Of a stretch of 64,000 bases of DNA, positions 10,201-18,404 are shown piece by piece. A program made the translations under genes and the position numbers. Below the pieces are notes generated by a model. That model was not told where the DNA came from, searched no databases, and saw only the letters and a program-made list of their open reading frames with translations. Numbering within the stretch: the first letter of the stretch is position 1; every line of letters begins with the position of its first letter. The DNA lies in assembly GCA_020853525.1 (NCBI GenBank), contig JADYYS010000059.1, positions 1 to 64,000 on the forward strand, read 5' to 3'. The stretch is from Ardenticatenales bacterium. GTDB lineage: Bacteria; Chloroflexota; Anaerolineae; Epilineales; Epilineaceae.

Positions 10201-13200
10201 ATCTCGAGGCCGGCCGGGACGGCATCGGAGACGACGACGTTGGGGGCCGTGCTGCCGCCCGGCTCCCCGAAGGCCGGATTCTGGTTCGTGACGACGATCG
10301 TCCACGTCAGACGCTCGCCGGCGGTGACGGCGTTCGGCACGCTCGTGGTCGTTGCGCACACCGTCGGGCTGCGCACGTCACCGACCTCGCTCTTCGTGAG
10401 GCGCAAGTCCGAGGTGTCGAGCACGGAGATGCTGTCGACGGCGGCGTTGTTGCCGAGGCGCGGATCCGGTGTGCCGATGCGGCCGGTCACGCCGTCGCGG
10501 CTGTAGACGCGCGCCTCGTTGTTGATGTCCTGCGTCTGCGTGGCGCGCGCCGTCACCTGCACGCTCCAGCGGCCGGTACCGAAGCCGCTGCCCACCGGTT
10601 CGAGCGGGTCGACGAGCGTGCAGCGCAGGATCTGGCCCGAGAGCGGCGGCGGCGCCGGCACGACGGTGCACGCGTCGTTCCGGCCCGGATCGAGCAGCGT
10701 GCCGACGAGCGTGAACGCGCCCGACGAGAGGAGGGTGTCGTCGATCGCCAGGTCGCGAGCATGCGACGGACCGAGGTTCTCGACGAGCAGGGTGTACGTG
10801 AAGATCTCGCCGGCGCGCACGCCGTCGTCCGGCTTGCTGACCTTCCAGATCCGGGCGTCCGCCAGGTCGACGAGATGCGTCAGGTGGACCTCGGTGTCGT
10901 CGAGGATGTCCGTGTCGTCCTGGTCGGCCGTCACGCCGGCGCGGAGCGTCAGGACGAGCGGCTGCCCGGCGATCAGGCGGGTGTAGTACGCGTCCGGCTC
11001 GACCTCCGTCTGGACGGTGATCGTCTTGCTCCCGCCGGGCGGGATCGACCCGAACTGGCACGTCAGGAAGCCGACGGGCGCCTCGACGCACTGCGGGACG
11101 TTGTTGTCCGTCACGTAGTGGACGTCGACATCCAGCGTGAGCGTCAGGACGACGCCGGTGGCGATGCTCGAGCCGTCGTTGCGGACGGTGATGTCGTAGA
11201 AGAGCCCGTTGCCGGCGACGGCCGGGCCGGGGAGGAGCGGCGGGCGCGGGGTCTCGGCGTCCGGGTCGGCCGCATCGACGCTCTCGGAAGAAGCGTCGTC
11301 CCCGCCCTCGGCCCCGTCGTGGGCGTCACGCGCCAGCTCGAGGGCGGCGGCGGACTCGAGCGGGTCGGGATAGATGGGCGCCGGGCGCGAGACGATGAGG
11401 ATGTCCAGGTCGATGCTCGGGACGCCGAGGACGACGGCATCGCGGTTGTTGTCCAGGTTCTGATCGCCCGTCTCCGACGTGACGGTGGCGATGTTCGTCG
11501 CGGACTCGCTGGCGGCCGAACTGAACACGGCGTTGATCGTCAGGGTGCGCGAAGCGCCGTTCGCCAGGGCGCCGATCATCCAGATGCCCGAGACCGGGTC
11601 GTACGTCCCGCCTGATGCGGTGTGCGAGACGTACGTGAGGCCGATCGGGAGCCGGTCGCGCGCCGTGACGCCGACGGCATTCAGCGGCCCGTTGTTCGTC
11701 ACGACGATCGTGAACGTCACGGGGGTTCCGAACGCGTACGGGCCGGGCGTGACGGTCTTGTCGATCGAGAGGTCCGCGCCGCGGACCGTGACGGCCGCCG
11801 TGGCGGTGTCGTTGCTCTCATCCGGGTCGGGCAGGCTGCTCGCCGCGACGGTCGCGACGTTCGTGAGGATCTGGCCGCCCGTGCCGCTGAGGAGCTGGCC
11901 CCGCAGGAGCAGCGTCCGCATGGCGCCGTCCGGCAGGCTGCCGATGTTCCAGATGCCCGAGATCGGGTTGTACGTCGTGCCCGGCGGCGTCGTGGCGCTG
12001 ACGAAGGCCATGCCGCTCGGCACGCGGTCGCGGATCTGGACGCCCGTCGCGTCATCCTCGCCGTTGTTCGTGACGGTGATCGTGAACTCGACGGTCTGGC
12101 CCTCGTCGGCAATTGGAAGGTCGACGGACTTCGTGACCACCAGATCGGCGAACACGAGGAAGATCGGCACGGACGCCGTGTTGTTGCGCGTATCCGGGTC
12201 GCCGATCATCGGCGAGAGGTCGTCGACCGTCACGGTGTTCGTGACGATCGGGTTCGCCACCGCGACGCCCGGGTTCACGGTGGCGACGATGTCGAGCGTC
12301 GCCTCGGCGCCGATGCCGGTGACCTCGTCGAACGCCAGCGCGCCGACGTTCCAGTCGCCCGTCCCGGGCGTGTACGTGCCCTGGCTCGCCGTCGAGCTGA
12401 CGTACGTCAGCTGCGACGGCAGGACGTCCGTCGCGTGCACGTCGATCGCGTCCTTCGGCCCGTGGTTCGTGACCGTGACCGTGTAGACCACGGTGTCCCC
12501 TTCGTAGGGCGTGTTGTCGTCGACGGTCTTCTCGACCTCGAGATCGGCGCCCTGCACGGACACGGCGACCGTGCCGGTGTTGTTCGCCAGGTTCGGGTCG
12601 TTCGGATTGTTCGCGGGGTTGCTCGTGCCGGAGATCGTCGCCCGGTTCGCGATGAAGCCGCGGTAGCGGATGACGTTGTGGCTGCCGCAGCCGGCGACGA
12701 AGAGATCACCGTCCGGGCCCCAGACGAGGCCCGTGGGGTTGATCGGCGCCGGCTCGCCGGGCTCGGTGATGAGGAACTCGCCCAGGAAGTCGCCCGGCGA
12801 CATCGGCGACGCGACCTGCGGTCCCTGGTAGACGAGGACCTGGCCGCTACCGCTCGATACGACGTACAGGTTGCCGTCCGGTCCGAACGTGAGGTCGGCC
12901 GCCCCGGCGAGCGGGCCGCCGTGCGAGAAGACCTGGACGAACGCACCCGTGTCCGCGGCGTACTGGAAGATCCCGCTCGGCGTCGAGACGTAGAGGTCGC
13001 CGTCCGGCCCCCACGCGAGGCCGCGCGGCGCGATGAGGGACGGCGATCCGCCGAAGTCGACGAACGGCGGCGGGATCGGGAAGCCGCGCAGGAAGCCCGT
13101 GTCGAAGTAGCGGAGGATCTGGTTGCCGATGTTGCTCGAGACGTAGAGCAGCCCGTCGTCCGGTCCGAACGCCAGGCCCTCCGGACCCTGCAGGCCGCCG

Positions 13201-16200
13201 GAGCCGAAGAAGCCGGGGACGTACGGCGTGCCCTCGTAGGCGCCGGTCGTGCCGTTGTAGCGCAGGATCCGGTCGTTGTTGTAGCTGGCGACGTACAGCC
13301 GGCCGTCCGGACCGAAGACGAGGTCGCGCGGCCCGTCGAGCCCGCTCGTCTCGTCGACGAACGTGTCGATGAAGGCGCCGGTCGTGCCGTTGTAGCGCAG
13401 AACGCGGTCCGTGAACTCGCTCGACACGTAGAGGTTGCCGTCCGGGCCGAACGTGAGGTAGCGCGCGCAGTTCAGCCCGGGGACGGTCGCGCTGTAGCGG
13501 ACCTGGGCGAAGACGCCGGCAAACGCGGCGTGGCCGTCGAAGCGGACGATGCGGTTGTTGCCGCGGTCGGCCACAAGCGCGTCGCCGTCCGGAAGGAACA
13601 CGATGTCGCCGGGCGAGCTGAGGACGCCGCTGCCGAACGTGGGCAGCGCGGCGCCGGTCAGGAAGTTCCAGCGCTCGACGGCGCCGGGGTGGGTCGTGCC
13701 GTACAGGTTGCCGTCCAGGCCGTAGAGCACATCCTCGATGCCGCCGACCGGGTTGAAGCCGGCCGGGTCGCTGGCGACGCCGGCCGAATTCACGCGCAGG
13801 ATGTTGTTCGGGCCGCGGTTTGCGACATACAGGTTGCCGTCCGGCGCGTATGCCAGGCCGCGCGGGTTGTTGATCAATCCGCCGGAGCTGAATACGCCGA
13901 GGAAGGCGCCCGTCGCGCCGTCGAAGCGCAGGATGTCGTCCGGGAGGAAGAAGACGAAGTCGCGGGCGACGAAGACGTCGTCCGAGTCGCCGATGGCCAG
14001 GCCGAACGCGCCCGGTCCGTCCATCGGGACGGCGCTGACGAGCGAGCCAGGGCTCGTCGAGGTCGGCCCGTTCAGGACGATGATCGCTGAGTCGATTGTC
14101 GTGAACGTGCACGAGAGGTTGAGCGTCAGGAAGACGAGCTTGCCGTCCGCCGTGATCTCCATGTCGAATACGTTGTTGATGCTGCCGATGCCGATGCCGC
14201 ACGCCGCGCCGATGAGGTTGCCGTCGAAGAACGGCGTGGCCGACTCGGAGCCGGTGGTGGGGTTGTAGCGCCGGATGATCACCTCGTCGTCGTCCGACGG
14301 ATCGACGATGGCGGCGTAGAGCTGTTGGTCGAGGAAGCTCATCTTCAGCGCCCGGATGCCGTTGACGCCGGTGTTGTCGAACACGCCCTCGAACGTGCCG
14401 CTCACGATCCGTCCGAAGCCGAGGACCTGGTGCGAGTCCGTGCTGACCACGAGGAGGTTGCCTGAAACGGGATCGATCGCCAGCGCCTCGGGTCCGACCA
14501 GCCCGTTCTGGTTGCTGGCGATGATGGGCAGGCCCGGGCCGGGGAAGGCGAGGTCAAGCTGCAGGACCTGCGACAGTCCACGGTTCGCGACGTAGAGGTA
14601 GCGCTGGTCCGGCGACAGCACGAGGCCCGTCGGCCCGGAGAGGCCATCGGACGCGTCGAACAGCGCGCCGGTGCCGATCTGGGCGGAAGCGACGACGTCG
14701 AAGACGAGGATCTCGCTGCTGTTGCGGCTGGCGACGTACAGGTCGGCGATCGTGTCGCCGTTCCGATCCGGGCCGAACACGATCCCGTCGGCTCCGGCCA
14801 GCGTCGAGTTCGGGAACATGCCGAATACGCCCGGGTTCGGGTCGTCCTTGTGCGCAGCAACGACGCCGGTGAAGCCGCCGGCCGGGTTGTAGCGTCGGAT
14901 CTGGCTGTTCAGCGCGTTCGAGACGTAGAGGTTGCCGGCCCCGTCGAAGACGAGCCCGCGCGGCCCGGCGATCCCGTTCGGGAACGGGAAGAGCGGGTTC
15001 GGGCCGACGAACTCGCCGAGCGGGGCGCCCGTCGTCGCATCGAAGTGCAGGACCTGGTTCGTCTGGTTGCTGGCGACGTACAGGATCCCGGCGCGAAGCG
15101 CGAGCCCGACCGGCCCGCGGAGGCATCCGAGGCCGGGCACATCGCAATCCGCGTCCGGCTGGGCCTCCACGAAGACGTCGACGAACGCGCCGGTGGCGCT
15201 GTAGCGCAGAACCTGGTTCGAGTCGTAGCTCGAGACGAGCCAGTTGCCCGTCGCCGGGTCGCGAAGGATGGCGCTCGGGCGGCGCAGCCGGCCGAACGGC
15301 GGCGCCGGCGACGGGTCGCCGTCGGCGATGACGAACTCGCTATCGAACCGCCCGGGCGTGCGCGCCGTGTTCTGGTCGACCCGCACCGTGATCATCAGCG
15401 TTTCCATCTGGGCGATCGCGAGGTTGCCGACCGTCCAGATCCCGGTGACGTTGTTGTAGCTGCCCTGTGTGGCCGTGCTGCTGATGTAGATCAGGCCCGG
15501 CGGCAGCTGGTCGAGGACGGTCACGCCGGTGGCGGCGTAGCGACCGTCGTTCTGAACCTTGATCTCGAACGTGATGACCTCGTCCTCACACGGCATCGGG
15601 TTGTCGACGCGCTTGAAGACGACCCGCAGGTCGGCGCCGGCCGGCGGCGGCGCGATGAACTTCACCGAGAGGTCCTCATGGACGATCGGCGCGCCGATCC
15701 CGCCGCCGGGGTTGCAGCCGTAGGTCAGCCCGAGCGTGCCGTTCGGACCGTCCAGCCCGACCGTGGCCGAGCGCCCGCCGCTGCGGTCGCCGCCGGTGGG
15801 GATCTCGTTGACGAGCGTCGCGGCGGTCGTCATGACCTGGTTGTTGAACCGGCTGCCGATGTACAGCCGTCCGTCCGGGCCGAACGACAGCATGCGCGGC
15901 CCGTCGAGGCCGCCGCTGCCCGATGGCGCTAACGTGCCGATGAAGGCCCCGGTCGTGCCGTTGTAGGCGAGAACCCGATCGTTGGACTGGTTCGTGACGT
16001 ACAGGTTGTTGGCCAGACCCCCGAAGACGATGCCCGCCGGCTCATCCAAGCCGCCGCTGCCGGCGGCGACGAAGTTGCTCACGAACGCGCCGGTCGTCCC
16101 GTTGTAGCGCTTCACCTGGTCCGTCTGGAAGCTCGACACGTACAGGTCCCCGCCCTGGAACACGATCCCGATCGGGACGTCGAGTCCGCCGCTGCCGGCG

Positions 16201-18353
16201 GTGACGAAGTTGCCGATGTACGCACCGGTCGTCCCGTTGTAGCGCTTCACCTCGTCCGTGTTGATGCTGGCGACGAACAGGTCGCCGCCCGTCCCGAATC
16301 GCAGGCCGTGCGGGCCGTCCAGGCCGCCGTCCTCGTCGACGAGGAGCGTGCCCGGATCGTCCTCGACGAACTCGTCGATGAACGCGCCTGTCGTGCCGTT
16401 GTACTCGATGACCTCGTTGGAGAAGATGCTCGACACGAACAGGTTGCCGTTTGGACCGAACACGAGGTCCTGCGGCCCGTTCAGGCCGCCTGAGCCAGCG
16501 CTCACGAACACACCGACGAAGGCGCCGGTCGTGGCGCTGTAGCGGAGCACCTCGTTCGTGGAGCGGCTCGAGACGTACAGGAAGCCGCCGTTGAAGACGA
16601 TCCCTTCCGGGAACGACGGCAGGGTGGGCGATAGGAACGGCACGAGGTCGACGTCGAACTCGAGCACCCGGTTCGAGCCGTGGCTGACGACGTAGAGGTT
16701 GCCGGTGCTGTTGAAGCGGATGTAGCGAGGCTCGTTCAAGCCGTTCTGGCCGGACGCGACGGCGACGTTGAAGAAGCTGCCGTCGCCGCCCGCATAGCGC
16801 AGTACCCGGTCGTTGTTCTCGCTCGCGACGTACAGGTTCCCGTCGGCCGGGCCGAACGCGAGACCGCGCGGGCCGTCCAGACCGCCCGAGCCGCTCGCGA
16901 CGAACGTCCCGATCAACGCGCCGGTCGCGCCGTCGTACTTGATGACCGTGTCCGTGTTGTAGCTGCTGACGTAGAGGTGGCCGTCCGGCCCGAACACGAG
17001 ATCGTCCGGGCCGTCGAGCCCGCCGGAGCCCGCGGCGACGAACGTGCTCAGGAACGCGCCCGTCGCGCCGTTGTAGCGCAGGATCCGGTCGTTGTTGAAG
17101 CTGCTGACGTACACGTTGCTGTCCGGGCCGTAGCGCAGGCCGCGCGGACCGTCCAGCCCGCCGGATCCCGCGCCGATGAACGTCGCGAGGAAGAAGCCGT
17201 CGTTCAGCTGCGTGCCGGGGTGCGCGCCGTTGTAGAGGAGCACGCGGTCCGTCTCGAAGCTGCTGACGAAGACTTCGTCCACGCCGTCCGCCGTGGCATC
17301 GCCCGTTCCGCCCGCCACGCCGTCGCCGATCATCATGCCGGAGGGTCCGTCGAGGCCGGCCTCGCCGCTGCGGATGTGGACGCGCTCGAAGGAACCGGGC
17401 GTCGTGAACCGCGTCACCTTGTCGCCCGTCTCGCTGCTGACGAGGAGGCGGTTGTCCGGCGAGGGGTAGAGGGCGAGCGCGTCCGGCTGCCCGCTGTCGA
17501 CGTTCAAGTACTCGACGCGGATGTCGCTGCTGCGCTCCAGGATCTGGATCTGGAAGATGACCGTTTCGGCCGCTTCGTTGAAGTGGCTGACCTGCTCCCA
17601 CTGCGCCACGAACACCCGGTTCGGCGCCGTGCCGAAGGTGTAGGTCAGGATCCGGCCGTTCGTCGCCACGCGCCAGTCGTCCCACAGCCCGAAGATGCTG
17701 CCGCCGGCGGGTGAGGCGCCAGTCGGGGGGCACGCGTTCGAGAAACGGTTGTCGGGGCCGCCGAGGCTGATCTGGCCGTTGCCGCAGACAAAGACGCTCG
17801 TGTAGACCTGGTCGAAGTAGGTGAAGCTGAAGTCCGGCAGCACGCCGCCGTTCAGCGCGACCGAAACGCACTCGTCGTCCGAGATCGTGTTGAGCGGCAC
17901 GCCGATCGAGCGGATATCGCGGAAGTCCGAGACCGGCGCCTCGGGGTTCCCGATCTCATCGGAGTCCACGTAGCGGTAGTAGCCGTTGCCGGCCAGGCCG
18001 CCGCCGGTGGCCAGCGGCTGCATGCCCTTCGCGGCGTCGCCCGTCAGGACGGGATCGCTCTTCACGACGGGCGGCGGCAACTCGACGGTGAGCGGAGGAT
18101 CGGCCAGCGGGGCCGATGGCGAGGCGTCGAGGGGCGCGCCAGACGGCTGGCCAGACGGCGCGCCGGAGGGCGCACGGGATGGCGAACCGACGGACTCGGC
18201 CGCCGGCGCCGGTACGTCTGCCGTTCCGTTCGCCGCACGCGCCGCTCCGCCGGCGAACGCCAGCGCAACCGCGAGCGCGATGCCAAGCGCCTTGGCGATG
18301 CGAACGGGTCGGGCTTGGCTGTTCACCAGGCGGATAGTGATTCGCCTGCGCAT
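4281..18353 (-). CDS. Giant secreted DUF11/NHL-repeat surface protein with shared C-terminal domain
   Basis: This exported protein has 4,690 residues. The order is: signal peptide (to about residue 40, ending GGAARA); Ser/Pro/Ala linker; a nidogen-like segment (about 100-300); a first block of NHL-type repeats (about 335-860) with the unit 'DRVLRYNGTTGAF.GTFVAAGSGGLDGP'. A first DUF11 repeat (about 895-1005) is interrupted by a second NHL block (about 1018-1904). About fourteen more DUF11 repeats (starting 'ADL.V.K') run to about 4105. The C-terminal domain (about 4108-4690) is shared with the genes at 18405 and 55929; its motifs are FCPPQ, VECSGLL, EIWF, DWICP, WEHDVFD and IPGDES. The ATG at 18353 has AAGGAGA seven bases upstream, so the longer frame to 18404 was rejected. 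It is second in an operon, 51 bases after the 18405 gene. Function is inferred only as cell-surface or adhesive. Confidence 0.85.
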   Translation of the reverse strand: MRRRITIRLVNSQARPVRIAKALGIALAVALAFAGGAARAANGTADVPAPAAESVGSPSRAPSGAPSGQPSGAPLDASPSAPLADPPLTVELPPPVVKSDPVLTGDAAKGMQPLATGGGLAGNGYYRYVDSDEIGNPEAPVSDFRDIRSIGVPLNTISDDECVSVALNGGVLPDFSFTYFDQVYTSVFVCGNGQISLGGPDNRFSNACPPTGASPAGGSIFGLWDDWRVATNGRILTYTFGTAPNRVFVAQWEQVSHFNEAAETVIFQIQILERSSDIRVEYLNVDSGQPDALALYPSPDNRLLVSSETGDKVTRFTTPGSFERVHIRSGEAGLDGPSGMMIGDGVAGGTGDATADGVDEVFVSSFETDRVLLYNGAHPGTQLNDGFFLATFIGAGSGGLDGPRGLRYGPDSNVYVSSFNNDRILRYNGATGAFLSTFVAAGSGGLDGPDDLVFGPDGHLYVSSYNTDTVIKYDGATGALIGTFVASGSGGLDGPRGLAFGPADGNLYVASENNDRVLRYAGGDGSFFNVAVASGQNGLNEPRYIRFNSTGNLYVVSHGSNRVLEFDVDLVPFLSPTLPSFPEGIVFNGGFLYVSSRSTNEVLRYSATTGAFVGVFVSAGSGGLNGPQDLVFGPNGNLFVSSIFSNEVIEYNGTTGAFIDEFVEDDPGTLLVDEDGGLDGPHGLRFGTGGDLFVASINTDEVKRYNGTTGAYIGNFVTAGSGGLDVPIGIVFQGGDLYVSSFQTDQVKRYNGTTGAFVSNFVAAGSGGLDEPAGIVFGGLANNLYVTNQSNDRVLAYNGTTGAFIGTLAPSGSGGLDGPRMLSFGPDGRLYIGSRFNNQVMTTAATLVNEIPTGGDRSGGRSATVGLDGPNGTLGLTYGCNPGGGIGAPIVHEDLSVKFIAPPPAGADLRVVFKRVDNPMPCEDEVITFEIKVQNDGRYAATGVTVLDQLPPGLIYISSTATQGSYNNVTGIWTVGNLAIAQMETLMITVRVDQNTARTPGRFDSEFVIADGDPSPAPPFGRLRRPSAILRDPATGNWLVSSYDSNQVLRYSATGAFVDVFVEAQPDADCDVPGLGCLRGPVGLALRAGILYVASNQTNQVLHFDATTGAPLGEFVGPNPLFPFPNGIAGPRGLVFDGAGNLYVSNALNSQIRRYNPAGGFTGVVAAHKDDPNPGVFGMFPNSTLAGADGIVFGPDRNGDTIADLYVASRNSSEILVFDVVASAQIGTGALFDASDGLSGPTGLVLSPDQRYLYVANRGLSQVLQLDLAFPGPGLPIIASNQNGLVGPEALAIDPVSGNLLVVSTDSHQVLGFGRIVSGTFEGVFDNTGVNGIRALKMSFLDQQLYAAIVDPSDDDEVIIRRYNPTTGSESATPFFDGNLIGAACGIGIGSINNVFDMEITADGKLVFLTLNLSCTFTTIDSAIIVLNGPTSTSPGSLVSAVPMDGPGAFGLAIGDSDDVFVARDFVFFLPDDILRFDGATGAFLGVFSSGGLINNPRGLAYAPDGNLYVANRGPNNILRVNSAGVASDPAGFNPVGGIEDVLYGLDGNLYGTTHPGAVERWNFLTGAALPTFGSGVLSSPGDIVFLPDGDALVADRGNNRIVRFDGHAAFAGVFAQVRYSATVPGLNCARYLTFGPDGNLYVSSEFTDRVLRYNGTTGAFIDTFVDETSGLDGPRDLVFGPDGRLYVASYNNDRILRYNGTTGAYEGTPYVPGFFGSGGLQGPEGLAFGPDDGLLYVSSNIGNQILRYFDTGFLRGFPIPPPFVDFGGSPSLIAPRGLAWGPDGDLYVSTPSGIFQYAADTGAFVQVFSHGGPLAGAADLTFGPDGNLYVVSSGSGQVLVYQGPQVASPMSPGDFLGEFLITEPGEPAPINPTGLVWGPDGDLFVAGCGSHNVIRYRGFIANRATISGTSNPANNPNDPNLANNTGTVAVSVQGADLEVEKTVDDNTPYEGDTVVYTVTVTNHGPKDAIDVHATDVLPSQLTYVSSTASQGTYTPGTGDWNVGALAFDEVTGIGAEATLDIVATVNPGVAVANPIVTNTVTVDDLSPMIGDPDTRNNTASVPIFLVFADLVVTKSVDLPIADEGQTVEFTITVTNNGEDDATGVQIRDRVPSGMAFVSATTPPGTTYNPISGIWNIGSLPDGAMRTLLLRGQLLSGTGGQILTNVATVAASSLPDPDESNDTATAAVTVRGADLSIDKTVTPGPYAFGTPVTFTIVVTNNGPLNAVGVTARDRLPIGLTYVSHTASGGTYDPVSGIWMIGALANGASRTLTINAVFSSAASESATNIATVTSETGDQNLDNNRDAVVLGVPSIDLDILIVSRPAPIYPDPLESAAALELARDAHDGAEGGDDASSESVDAADPDAETPRPPLLPGPAVAGNGLFYDITVRNDGSSIATGVVLTLTLDVDVHYVTDNNVPQCVEAPVGFLTCQFGSIPPGGSKTITVQTEVEPDAYYTRLIAGQPLVLTLRAGVTADQDDTDILDDTEVHLTHLVDLADARIWKVSKPDDGVRAGEIFTYTLLVENLGPSHARDLAIDDTLLSSGAFTLVGTLLDPGRNDACTVVPAPPPLSGQILRCTLVDPLEPVGSGFGTGRWSVQVTARATQTQDINNEARVYSRDGVTGRIGTPDPRLGNNAAVDSISVLDTSDLRLTKSEVGDVRSPTVCATTTSVPNAVTAGERLTWTIVVTNQNPAFGEPGGSTAPNVVVSDAVPAGLEIVSIAGVGPGGSAAGCHAGTPGNPADPARCVFASLAAGTSGTVTIVARVDAGYVGLSGTNVIANSAWTASDNIDPFQDDNFVTQITAVTEVADLSIVKLATPSPVIAGRELSYELVIANAGPSNARSVIVRDRLPSSLRFVSARIENQSGRELCTYAEGAHEVICSLFEVPVGEPPVGGRRVFINTVVLPSIPAGPLANTATVASDVTPDCNPANNSSLVSVPVQTQADVAVTKVVDPVKIAAGRQVKYTVFVTNNGPSDAQNVVVTDTLPPEVIYEIDTLQPMCVITNAPAVPQVLSCAIGLLPSGQTRSFDIWALVRPNIPSGTTITNNVSVTSVTSLGDPVTANNTAFAKNYVESFVDLTISKFGTNEGRVRAGQILTYTVIVDNHGPSFGEGVALKDVLQAAEQFDLIDITSDRPATCRSLTAAGATETNVLAGTPWPPALPPVPPFGVLEPSGIPLIGQRLQVDCTLTQVLTPAFGIPQLGVLLADGPPNTGRWIVTMRVRFRQAQDIRNVADVVSTSNEIDPATNHAEVLHEITDVANLSVTKTALGEVQANGQAGRILNTQAPLPVLPEAPFYSGSATQVTAGRRIRYTVRVQNGGPSDAENVIVTDRLPAGVTVLPNTVRVNVDNLPQLPATACQTGTSGSPVDQLTCGIGTLLGVDSALRRGATIVFDVLVDPSVAPGSILENDVEVRSDVFDPTTANNHAHVQTAVLSSADLSTSKTATGQNVTGYDVPNARFTIADQANRVTAGLILRYELSVQNAGPSLSRNVTLRDILPAGVTYLHTDAGVDCRPDEVNGGTLYCTVGDMLPGERRTFSLFVLVDRAVANNTVLQNCVDALFAPASPPAAPGPLPPPPPTLTLTGDPLATNNQACNNTTVNAVADIGGPGDGGPFGDANGFLQKVDVPAEPRLDRSIEPDLAIAGNEHRYRITFGNAGPSTAVSVVLTDTLDFKQPGLTGERFLRCEPLDPDDVAVCAYNAVTNVVTLVQLKAHNETIFSGGVGTLTPGVGYGFDLVTIVDAGYVLDAANVQSAGPLNSEAGVIARNTAFLTTSTTDFRRQNNRDTERTRIIAEADLAITKTDIFGDFLTCDPVTPGGMVTYQIVATNNGPSDAAEVFVVDQLPIDALAVDPAQVDVTVSAGEIVEVRDDGRITIRVGNGVNNAGVPQLGRLNTRESVTIQLMAMVRQAAKCGSVFANTVGIETRRNDAVWPLVNTGPAQGPNGTPPTAPRTPTIDRNGANNRAVESTTVACPSIEIDKTVSFDGICPGADLPVINEAGQPVTFCFEITNTGTTYLDDIRITDTLRSRSTMPTIIFTDTIRFGVDPKVPVAPGETVRRQVTVPHLTRECGNAVDVVEVSANPVNSGRTDLSCLPIVTDTDSVRIEVPCVGVDFRLQLPILGGETCETWIQVQNVGDRDTIPVLVVWGEAGFCPPQAAGPLKVECSGLLRPGSAWSFANSQIPPGANSAVVYSLSAAIVEEQPGQPVAFGRLVCERIYESVVGSDLNWLIFDIAYRKRGTYDGYDFSKFAGEPLAVVVNRGCPDPVDPNRTNHAAYEGVSSDLEGAYDPVSGGFTSYAPYIVSGNAGLNTILHIQNSGELCTSLEIWFKDQDNCLRPILGDVIQLSRGETVDFDPATVVGAGWIGSAWIRASQPLGVVVDTMGPNHFTSYVGIPADIDALEFTLGDQVNYAPLIYNEYMGWDTAIQVQNLSATVAAKVKVYFLDFGGGIKQTLVDWICPRGSQSYFLPVIAGLPGNWTGTARAESQEWWTPGAHIVDPPRIQSVVILERFSDPARSERREAVAYNAATETIYDWQLGNGKGGVASGSAVFALPMVAKRNRGVSTEIGIANLVPKPGFTDFAIFLYDQNGLIDFVCEKLGEKQVEYINIDSWGWVRPSFLGSIVVSATFWEHDVFDAQGRFVRNLVGLGAVGIERIGAVLGDPDIPGDESKAYQSFPLFDHFLLEAPPNCGP

Positions 18354-18404
18354 GGGCGGTTCTCCTTGGGGCGTGCGGCGGTCTCGGACGAGCCCAACCG
18401 GCAC

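Noticed and set aside
12640-17350. Regular repeats in the giant gene that could be taken for a CRISPR-like array
   Set aside because: They are NHL-type protein repeats of about 47-50 codons with degenerate third positions. There are no identical short repeats with unique spacers and no cas genes.
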